Shown piece after piece: positions 7,901-12,579 of a stretch of 12,579 bases of DNA; position 1 is the first letter of the stretch, and each line of letters begins with the position of its first letter. The position numbers and the translations under genes were made by a program. Under the pieces are notes generated by a model. That model searched no databases, was not told the DNA's origin, and saw only the letters and a list, made by a program, of their open reading frames with translations. The DNA is from Bacteroidaceae bacterium (GTDB taxonomy: Bacteria; Bacteroidota; Bacteroidia; Bacteroidales; Bacteroidaceae), in assembly GCA_900768625.1 (NCBI GenBank), contig CAAGDO010000152.1, forward strand, positions 1 to 12,579, read 5' to 3'.

Positions 7901-9533
7901 CGAGCTTGTTCTGATAGGGCAGAGGCACGGTGAGACCTACGGTGACGAAGTCGGACTTCACGGTTTCGCTCTGGGCATCGTGGTTGAAGGCCATGAGCTT
8001 ATAGTAGTAGGTCTTCTTGTCCTGCGTATCGATGTGGTCGGTGCAGGTCGTGGCTTTGATGTGGTCGGCCACGGTGACCGAATCGCTGTCGTTGCCTTTG
8101 AGGAAACGGAACACGGAGTAGGTCACGTCATTCTTGTCGAAACTTCCGCCGTGAACCGATTCTGTCGATGCGGTCCACGTGAGGGTGATGTCAGCTCCAT
8201 TGGCCTGGGCCTTGAAGTCGGCGGGTGCCTTCGGGGCATCGTGGCCTGCTTGTGCCTGAGCCTTGGCTGTGGCACTGATTGCGGCGGGCGTTTCGCCCTG
8301 TGCGGGAATTTCGGCAGTGACACCGAAGATGGCGCTTCCGCTCTCGGTGGTGGCGACAGGAAGACTGATGGTTGCGCCCGGCGCTGCGGTGCCGGTGGCC
8401 ACGCTCTCTCCGTTGAGACGAACGGTATAGTTGAGCGTGCCGGTGAGGGGCGTGCCCTTGACGTCAGCGGTGGGCATGGTGAAGGCGACAGCGGCTTCGT
8501 TGAGTGAAGTCATGCTGACCTTCAGGCCGCTTACGGCAGCGGGAAGGGTGGCAAGCTGGAGGTCCTGCTTGAGGTAGAGGCCCGTAAACTGGTCGTAGGT
8601 TCCTTCGCCGCTATAGTCCTCTTCGTCAAAACCGAAGTTGGCCAAGAGGGTGCTGCTGGCTGTGGCGGGGTCCACTTCCACAATCTTCGAAGCCCAGGTG
8701 TCGGCATCGAGGGCGGCCCAGTAGAGTTTACCCGTGGTGTAGTCGCAAGTGGCGCTCTGCTTGAAGGGCACGATGCTCACACCGGTGGAACCGACGAGGG
8801 TGGTTTTTCCGCTGAATTTGTCGACGGTGTAGAGTTTACCGCTCGTGCCGAAGGCATAGAGCTGGCCGTTACGGTTGGCGGCAAGAGCCACCATCGATTC
8901 GGGCAGTTGGCCGATGGGCTCGGTGTGGAAAAGCGTGAAGGTGTGTCCTTCCTGCTCCAAGTTCTCCGTGGTCACGCGGCCCAAAGTGGCATAGTTGCCG
9001 CTATAGTCGGCATCGGAGAAAAGGCCGAAAAGGGCTTGCGTTTCGGGGTCGAAGGTGAGGTCGGCCGAGATATTGGTGAAATCATAGCCCAGCCATTCGG
9101 ACGCTTGGCTCCAGGTGGTGGTGTCATAACCGTAAAGGCGGATGGGCATGGTGATTTTGGTGCCGTCTTGGCTTTCAGCATAATGGGTGCTGAAGAAGGT
9201 GCCTTGGGCATAGGTGGCACCACCGTAGTTATTGACGGCGCTTGAAACAAGACGGATGCCGTCGGGGGAGGCGGTGTTGAAAGTGTAGAGCCCCAGATCA
9301 TGGTCGCAGTCCGTCGATACCTGATAGGCATAAAGCTGCACACCTGTGGCTTTGGCTTTTCTTGCGGAATGGCCTTTCTTCTGCTGCGCGCTTTTGGCAG
9401 CAGCACGCTTGGCCTGCACTTCGGGCGGCAACTTGGAATGGTTCTGTGCCGTCAACGTCATGGGCGAAAAGACGGGAATGGCCATGGTGGCCAAACCTGT
9501 TGCCAACGTTCGGAGTAGATGTTTCTCTCTCAT
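4956..9533 (-). CDS. Large secreted multidomain adhesin-like protein, paralogue of the 187..4488 product, with T9SS-type tail
   Basis: This 1525-residue protein has the same order of domains as its downstream neighbour. By approximate residue: signal peptide 1-30; Lys/Ala-rich basic linker 33-62, absent from the paralogue; beta-propeller-like region 66-322 (LYTVDK and LYWA motifs also occur in the paralogue); Fn3-like 330-428 and 433-533; cleaved-adhesin/choice-of-anchor J domain 537-683 with ADDWLIAP at 584-591; Fn3-like 690-788 and 791-888; second jelly-roll-like domain 894-1050; CARDB-like 1056-1164; an Fn3 fold (1167-1190 and 1394-1453) interrupted by a third jelly-roll (1197-1384, NDDWVISP at 1290-1297); tail 1455-1525 ending YKVLVK, resembling T9SS type A sorting domains. 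The start is fixed by the signal peptide and by a TACCTTTG promoter box 48 bp upstream. A surface adhesin role is inferred; the ligand is unknown. The gap to the paralogue (467 bp, with a hairpin) suggests separate transcription. Confidence 0.9.
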   Translation of the reverse strand: MREKHLLRTLATGLATMAIPVFSPMTLTAQNHSKLPPEVQAKRAAAKSAQQKKGHSARKAKATGVQLYAYQVSTDCDHDLGLYTFNTASPDGIRLVSSAVNNYGGATYAQGTFFSTHYAESQDGTKITMPIRLYGYDTTTWSQASEWLGYDFTNISADLTFDPETQALFGLFSDADYSGNYATLGRVTTENLEQEGHTFTLFHTEPIGQLPESMVALAANRNGQLYAFGTSGKLYTVDKFSGKTTLVGSTGVSIVPFKQSATCDYTTGKLYWAALDADTWASKIVEVDPATASSTLLANFGFDEEDYSGEGTYDQFTGLYLKQDLQLATLPAAVSGLKVSMTSLNEAAVAFTMPTADVKGTPLTGTLNYTVRLNGESVATGTAAPGATISLPVATTESGSAIFGVTAEIPAQGETPAAISATAKAQAQAGHDAPKAPADFKAQANGADITLTWTASTESVHGGSFDKNDVTYSVFRFLKGNDSDSVTVADHIKATTCTDHIDTQDKKTYYYKLMAFNHDAQSETVKSDFVTVGLTVPLPYQNKLDTQDAFAEMDVVDANADGSTWSFDPNFSMASYTANSQNAADDWLIAPAVAVKKGAAYKFSFDAVNSYPDERVAAAVGTAPTAEGMTDEVIAPTVVSYQPRRRTLLGTFRATEDGVRYFGVHAVSNRDRSTLYVDHLQITEIPSTAPNPVSALSVTPGEKGATTAKIVFKAPTTSLGGDNLTGELQVTISRNGESLTTFTHVEPGSEVSYDDPSVPQGEVKYAVTATNAAGENGLEATAEAFIGDDEPGEVLNLRAYEDENTEGLIHVTWDAPKGKHGGYIDPAGLTYYVSVGSERTDRNVGTATHFEDQLDVKNGKQKYSAYSVYAVNSAGGGRKNWLTVTAIGGPALQAPMIESFKNATMKSGPWITKVTKGKIGEAYCYVMTESTTAVPEDLDGGMQSFSAEQNGKAVRSESPKVNISQLAHPVLNFWAYMNGKGEKLRVSVQKNYKDFELVKEVSTDQFQPGWQRFSIDLTPFKDRKYIRVGIEGESVADLHDFMAYDNVAIIDDVTNDLMALSLTADVTEVAAGDDAVLNFTIRNNAATSVNASDYDVVLLKNGKEVNRTKGESLAPDKAINFLLNDKASVLDSVATVYAARIDYAADKCPGNNTAESDTFKIVMPDYPAPSALSATSGKGQAELSWTAPDLVNRKAQAVTETFDDYQAFIINDVGDWTMYDADLQNTIRITINELFGPLQYDNAGKPMAFQVFNVEGAGIPYRSWDPHSGDQMLVSFSCASNDGGFSKKQNDDWVISPELNGTEQNIRFFAKAGTSAAIPERMEVLYSTTDKAVSSFTKMGETIDVTNGATWDEYNFTLPEGAKYFAIRCVSHDKLALLIDDITYTPAGAVPEELNFLGYNVYRDGQLLNDAPVKDEAFNDPTAVNNESYTYLVTALYDKGESVPSAPAELTFLSGLQGVQAANISVSGGEGLISVKGANGMTVQVFSASGMLESRFVAGNATTFSASAGLHIVSVGGKAYKVLVK

Positions 9534-9580
9534 AGGCTCAAAGATAGTTTAAATGATTCTGTGTTGCAATCTCTGAAATG

Positions 9581-9588
9581 CAAAGGTA
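9581..9588 (-). promoter_or_regulatory. Bacteroidota-type -7 box for the 1525-aa gene
   Basis: The minus strand reads TACCTTTG, a perfect match to the TAnnTTTG -7 element of the Bacteroidota housekeeping sigma factor. The expected start of transcription is near 9575, giving a leader of about 40 bases before the ATG at 9533. No clean TTTG -33 box is found at the usual spacing. A second match, TATCTTTG at 9539-9546, lies too close to the ATG to be the main promoter. The AT-rich stretch 9589-9749 shows nothing else I can assign. Confidence 0.65.
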
Positions 9589-9749
9589 GGCTTTTTCTGC
9601 GATTAATAAATATTTTGGGTATAAAAATAACGCGCGAAGGGCATTATTTCTTCCTTTTGTCCACATTTGCAGGTATTTCAAGGATAAAAACGAAACATAA
9701 ATCGCGTTTCATGACTTTTTGTTTTTTGCATGGAATCTCTGAAAAAGAC

Positions 9750-9792
9750 AAAAGGAACGTGTCATTCCCATTGGGGATGACACGTTCCTTTT
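9750..9792 (-). terminator. Perfect 20-bp hairpin terminator between the small-protein operon and the 1525-aa gene
   Basis: AAAAGGAACGTGTCAT (9750-9765) pairs with ATGACACGTTCCTTTT (9777-9792), and pairing continues through the TCCC/GGGG bases to a 3-base loop, so the 43-base unit is one uninterrupted hairpin (one G-T pair). On the minus strand it ends CCTTTTGTCTTTTTC, a fair U tract, so it would stop transcription coming from the genes at 10001..12052. Being symmetric with T at both ends, it could act in both directions. Confidence 0.75.
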
Positions 9793-9808
9793 GATCCACG
9801 CCGGATTA

Positions 9809-10000
9809 GAAGTCGTCTGAACTTTTATGAAATTCAAGATTTGCCTTTATTTTTGAGTCGTTTTTGGGCCTTGAAGAGGGAGTGTAGCGAGCTACACGAC
9901 CGATGAAAGGGCAAAAAACGGCCAAAAAGAAAGGTGAAGATTGAATGTAGAAGAGCTCAAACTCCAAATAAATCTTCGTCAGAAAAGTTTAGACGACTTC
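9809..10000. repeat. 192-bp inverted-repeat element flanked by TTA, possible MITE-like element
   Basis: The ends are 22-base inverted repeats, GAAGTCGTCT... (9809-9830) and ...AGACGACTTC (9979-10000), matching at 20 of 22 positions. Each end is bordered outside by TTA (9806-9808 and 10001-10003), as a 3-bp target duplication would look. Inside is a long imperfect palindrome, 9832-9888 against 9891-9946, about 41 of 57 positions paired with one gap, with the perfect tip GTGTAGC-GA-GCTACAC at 9882-9897. There is no coding capacity. The right TTA is also the TAA stop of the gene at 10001. It could be a non-autonomous mobile element or a complex 3' structure native to that operon; the sequence does not decide. 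Confidence 0.6.
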
Positions 10001-11002
10001 TTAGCGAGGAAGGCGAACCAGACGCAAGCCTTCGATGCGAAGCTGCTTGTCTTTGTTGGCCTTGGAGAAAGCGTTACTGGTGGACTTGACGCTGGAAGTG
10101 CCCGCGTTATTCACACCCGTATACTTTTTCTTGAAGATGGCGGAACAGACGGCTCCTTCTTCATTCAGGTAAGCTGCCACGGCATAGTAGTTCTTTCCGG
10201 CGGCAGCCGAACTGAGCGTAGAGGTGATTTCACCCTTGTCGCACAAAGCCTTGATGGCGTCCGATGCGGAGTAGCCCTGCATCATATAGTTGCCGATGGC
10301 ATTGCTCATGTTGGAGTTGATGGCATCCTCGATTTCCTGATCGGTGGCCGATTCGGGCACAGAACCGCTGAGGTAGTAGCGGGTCGTGTCGTCGGGGGTA
10401 TAGGTGGCGGTGGGGACGCCGTCGGCATTCTCGCTGAGGGTCACCTCGATGGTGTTTGAAATTCTGTTCTTCACAGCAGGGATGGTGAAGTCGATGGCTG
10501 TGACCGAAGTGGTCTGGTTGCCTTCGGTGTCGAGACCATAGGCCCAAAGCTTATAGTCCTTTCCCGGACAGATACCGGTGATGAGCTGCTTGGCATTACC
10601 TGTGAGCAGAACAGCCTTAAGCAAATCAGCGAAAGTCATCTGATAGGACTGCGCCCACTGCTTGTAGAGATTGATATCTTCTGCGACCAAGGCGGCCTCG
10701 CTGTCAAATTGGTCATAGACGCTCTTGAGGTCGTACATGACATTATAGGTGCCTACGCCCTCTGCGGGAACGGCATTGAAAGTGCAGTAAAGGCTGTGTA
10801 CGTCCGTCACACTCAATTGGAACTTGGCATCAGCAGGAACCGTGCTGTTGGTGGAAAACTCCACATGGTCAATGTCGGAAGCGGAGATGGCCTGTGACGT
10901 GCCGTCACTGAGATAGACCACCATCTTTTCGTTCTGCGCCATAGCGGTGGCGCTGGAAGCTGCCACGCAGGCAGCGAGTAACATATTGCGGAAAAATTTC
11001 AT
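10001..11002 (-). CDS. Secreted protein of unknown function, two internal repeats (paralogue of the upstream gene product)
   Basis: This 333-residue protein begins with a signal peptide (about 1-22, cut near AMA-Q). It continues with a short segment containing MVVYLSDGT and IDHVEF (27-49), a pattern I associate with secreted Bacteroidales proteins. Two similar halves follow, about 62-172 and 183-293. Each moves from a TYNV or RYYL strand through a helical stretch to a closing strand (KLWAYGLDTEGNQT; YYAVAAYLNEEGAV). A Ser/Thr/Asn-rich linker (about 297-312) leads to the basic tail LRIEGLRLVRLPR. It aligns along its length with the product at 11033..12052, sharing SYQM, LTG, YGLD, TYTPDD and AVAAY. 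The 30-bp gap and lack of a promoter box place it in the same operon. I cannot assign a function. The stop codon abuts the inverted-repeat element at 9809..10000. Confidence 0.85.
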   Translation of the reverse strand: MKFFRNMLLAACVAASSATAMAQNEKMVVYLSDGTSQAISASDIDHVEFSTNSTVPADAKFQLSVTDVHSLYCTFNAVPAEGVGTYNVMYDLKSVYDQFDSEAALVAEDINLYKQWAQSYQMTFADLLKAVLLTGNAKQLITGICPGKDYKLWAYGLDTEGNQTTSVTAIDFTIPAVKNRISNTIEVTLSENADGVPTATYTPDDTTRYYLSGSVPESATDQEIEDAINSNMSNAIGNYMMQGYSASDAIKALCDKGEITSTLSSAAAGKNYYAVAAYLNEEGAVCSAIFKKKYTGVNNAGTSSVKSTSNAFSKANKDKQLRIEGLRLVRLPR

Positions 11003-11032
11003 TGATGGAAATGCTTAGGAGGTGATCAAAGT

Positions 11033-12052
11033 TTACTTCAGCGGAGAAAGGCGGAACGGAGCGGTCTTGGGAACACGGACGTAGCGCACTTTCGCAGGTT
11101 TGAGCAGATGCAGCTTGGCGTCAGCAGCGCCAACGGTCTTCACGCCCTGCGAGGCAACAGACGAAGTGGCGGAGGAACTGCCGAGGCTGACACGCGTCAC
11201 TTTGGAGCAGCAAGCGCCTTCGGCATTGACATAAGCGGCCACAGCATCATAGGAAGACGCATTGCTCAGGTTGCTGATGTCCTGCGTGAAGACTCCTTTG
11301 GAGGCCACTTCTTCGAGCAGACCTTCCACACCCAGACCTTCTGCGAGGTAATCACCGAGGTTTTCGCTGATATAGCCGTTCATCATGGCTTCAACTTCGG
11401 CATCCGACTTTCCTTTCTCCACGTAGCCCACCATATAGTAACGACTGTCATCATCAGGGGTATAGGTCACCGTGGGCGTTGAACCGTCAAGTTGAACACT
11501 GATAGCTACGCTGCCCTCCGTTTTTTCGACACTTGAAGTGAAAAAGGTCAACTTCTCGAAAGGAGAGGTCTGTTCGCCGGTATAGTCCAGACCATAGCCC
11601 CAAAGCACAACCTTTGTGGCTGGCGTAACGCCGACCACATAATCCGTGGCTGCACCTGTGAAGAGGAATTCCTTCAGCAAATCGGAAAGATTCATCTGGT
11701 AGTTCGAAGCAAGTTCCTTGAAGTAAGCCAAGTCATCTGCAACGACATTTTCGTCTGTGGGATAAAGCTCATCAAATTCTGAAGAGCTCATGAACATCAC
11801 ATTATAGGACGTGATGCCAGTGGGCTGGGTGGAGAACTGCGCATAAAGCGGATGCACGGCATCAACCTTGAGATTCACCGCGCCCTTCATGGCCGAGGCT
11901 TCACGGAAGCCCACGCTATCAATCTGAGCGACATTAAAACTTAAACGGGTGCCGTCCTTCTTGACAACAACCATATTCTGGGTCTGAGCATAAGCCATAC
12001 CAGAAGTTGCAACGAGGGTTGCAAGGGCCATGTGGCGTAGAGATTTCATCAT
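11033..12052 (-). CDS. Secreted protein of unknown function, two internal repeats; first gene of the operon
   Basis: This 339-residue protein begins MMKSLRHMALATLV with a signal peptide ending near AYA-Q (residue 23). I use the ATG at 12052 rather than the in-frame one at 12148: the longer start would put a non-signal leader before the signal peptide, and the promoter box at 12104..12111 lies inside that extension. The next codon is also ATG, so 12049 is possible. After MVVVKKDGT and IDSVGF come two similar halves (about 58-171 and 180-290), with YNVMF, YQMNLSDLLK, LWGYGLD, TYTPDD, RYYMVGY and AVAAYVNAEGA. A Ser-rich linker (about 290-302) is followed by the basic tail KVRYVRVPK near the end. 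It is a paralogue of the next gene. The family is recognisable only as secreted Bacteroidales-type; function unknown. Confidence 0.85.
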   Translation of the reverse strand: MMKSLRHMALATLVATSGMAYAQTQNMVVVKKDGTRLSFNVAQIDSVGFREASAMKGAVNLKVDAVHPLYAQFSTQPTGITSYNVMFMSSSEFDELYPTDENVVADDLAYFKELASNYQMNLSDLLKEFLFTGAATDYVVGVTPATKVVLWGYGLDYTGEQTSPFEKLTFFTSSVEKTEGSVAISVQLDGSTPTVTYTPDDDSRYYMVGYVEKGKSDAEVEAMMNGYISENLGDYLAEGLGVEGLLEEVASKGVFTQDISNLSNASSYDAVAAYVNAEGACCSKVTRVSLGSSSATSSVASQGVKTVGAADAKLHLLKPAKVRYVRVPKTAPFRLSPLK

Positions 12053-12082
12053 ATATGGAGTGATTTTTGGCTGAATGAAAGC

Positions 12083-12110
12083 AAATCTGCTGCTTATTTG
12101 CAGCAAATTT
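12083..12110. promoter_or_regulatory. Dyad overlapping the operon promoter, possible operator
   Basis: AAATCTGCTGC (12083-12093) and GCAGCAAATTT (12100-12110) are inverted copies with one mismatch, separated by 6 bases. One arm covers the -7 box at 12104-12111, and the expected transcription start falls in the spacer, so the full hairpin would not be in the mRNA. That favours a DNA operator for a dimeric regulator over an RNA structure. Confidence 0.4.
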
Positions 12111-12111
12111 A
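12104..12111 (-). promoter_or_regulatory. Bacteroidota-type -7 box for the two-gene operon
   Basis: The minus strand reads TAAATTTG, a perfect TAnnTTTG match. The predicted start is near 12097, giving a leader of about 45 bases to the ATG at 12052. The -33 region has only a weak TTTA. No Shine-Dalgarno site precedes the ATG, as is normal for this phylum. Confidence 0.6.
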
Positions 12112-12230
12112 CAAATAATGGCGAAATAAAGAGGAAATCTCCAAGCAAATTGTTACAAGAAGGGGAATTTCATGCGCAAAATGCGCTTCATGGAGGATAA
12201 GGGCTAGCGCCTGGCTTGGCCTGGCTTCTT

Positions 12231-12297
12231 CTAGTTCTTCTAGCTCCACTAGCTCCACTAGCTCTACTAGCTCTACTAGCTCTACTAGCCCCACTAG
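12231..12297. repeat. Left array of 9-bp CTAG repeats (about 7 units)
   Basis: Seven tandem 9-base units begin at 12231, 12240, 12249, 12258, 12267, 12276 and 12285, followed by a final CTAG at 12294. The units are CTAGTTCTT, CTAGCTCCA (twice), CTAGCTCTA (three times) and CTAGCCCCA. The array is in inverse orientation to the one at 12338..12404. Upstream bases 12211-12230 (CTGGCTTGG, CTGGCTTCTT) look like decayed units. The 12112-12210 stretch to its left holds no gene, only a small GCGC-AAAAT-GCGC stem. Confidence 0.9.
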
Positions 12298-12337
12298 AAG
12301 GCTGGCGCCGCAGGCCCAGCTTCTCTCTCGGGAAAAA

Positions 12338-12404
12338 CTAGTGGAGCTAGTAAAACTAGTAGAGCTAGTGGAGCTAGTAGAGGTAGTGGAGCTAGTGGGG
12401 CTAG
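12338..12404. repeat. Right array of 9-bp CTAG repeats (7 units), inverted relative to the left array
   Basis: Seven 9-base units begin at 12338, 12347, 12356, 12365, 12374, 12383 and 12392, closing with CTAG at 12401. They are CTAGTGGAG (twice), CTAGTAAAA, CTAGTAGAG (twice), GTAGTGGAG and CTAGTGGGG. The consensus CTAGTRGAG is the reverse complement register of the left array. A 40-bp unique centre (12298-12337) with a small GCTGG/CCAGC stem separates the arms. Both arms are the same length, so the whole could fold as one long imperfect hairpin. Confidence 0.9.
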
Positions 12405-12420
12405 CAAAGCCAGCAGAGCA

Positions 12421-12460
12421 AAAACAAAAAAGCCTCGCCTGAATTGCTTCAAGCGAGGCT
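12421..12460 (-). terminator. Intrinsic terminator of the rRNA operon
   Basis: On the minus strand, AGCCTCGC pairs with GCGAGGCT (12453-12460 and 12431-12438), extended past one mismatch by TTCA/TGAA around a 4-base loop, and is followed by TTTTTGTTTT. It starts 8 bp after the 5S rRNA, so it closes the rRNA operon. Confidence 0.9.
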
Positions 12461-12467
12461 GAAAAAG

Positions 12468-12579
<112 letters not shown>

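Noticed and set aside
5733..8507. Plus-strand open frames of 580 and 336 codons opposite the 1525-aa gene
   Set aside because: Same antisense effect; their translation resembles the other shadow frame (His/Gly/Val/Asp-rich) and no start signals are present.
11016..11027. AGGAGGTGATC as a plus-strand ribosome binding site
   Set aside because: No start codon follows at suitable distance on the plus strand, and the region is covered by minus-strand genes.
12053..12148. Upstream in-frame ATG giving a 371-residue protein
   Set aside because: The extension contains the promoter box and dyad and would place 32 residues before a good signal peptide.
12109..12294. 61-codon minus-strand frame reading (VEL)n
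   Set aside because: It is the translation of the 9-bp CTAG repeat, starts inside the array and has no promoter or family resemblance.
12231..12404. CRISPR array
   Set aside because: Units are 9 bp with no spacers, and the array is inverted in its second half; no cas genes are present.

Overview
The window looks like a Bacteroidota chromosome segment, most likely order Bacteroidales and Prevotella-like. The evidence is two proteins with type IX secretion (T9SS)-style C-terminal tails and gingipain-type 'cleaved adhesin' modules, promoters of the Bacteroides TAnnTTTG type, no Shine-Dalgarno sites in front of the genes, and a 5S rRNA of the expected type. Genus cannot be fixed from the sequence alone.

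All genes read on the minus strand. From right to left, in transcription order: a 5S rRNA (the end of an rRNA operon) and its hairpin terminator; an unusual pair of inverted arrays of a 9-bp CTAG-containing repeat; a promoter with an overlapping dyad; two tandem paralogous secreted proteins of 339 and 333 residues, 30 bp apart and probably one operon; a 192-bp element bounded by 22-nt inverted repeats; a perfect hairpin terminator; a promoter; a 1525-residue multidomain surface protein; an intergenic region with a terminator, a repeat tract phased at about 10 bp and several triloop hairpins; a 1433-residue paralogue of the previous gene; a terminator; and a second copy of an intergenic repeat at the left edge.

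The four proteins all carry signal peptides, and the window reads as a cell-surface or secreted-protein locus. The two giants share one layout: N-terminal beta-propeller-like region, Fn3-like pair, cleaved-adhesin (choice-of-anchor J) domain, Fn3-like pair, second jelly-roll, CARDB-like domain, an Fn3 fold interrupted by a third jelly-roll, then a sorting tail. They are probably large adhesins or glycan/protein-binding surface proteins exported by T9SS. The two smaller proteins belong to a family I cannot name; each contains two similar halves and ends in a short basic tail.

The most unusual parts are non-coding: the inverted 9-bp CTAG arrays next to the 5S gene, the 192-bp TTA-flanked inverted-repeat element abutting a stop codon, and the phased CATT tract with the stable GCGAAGC mini-hairpin that recurs downstream of both giant genes. 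I see no defence system, CRISPR array, transposase, tRNA gene or enzyme of known catalytic family.
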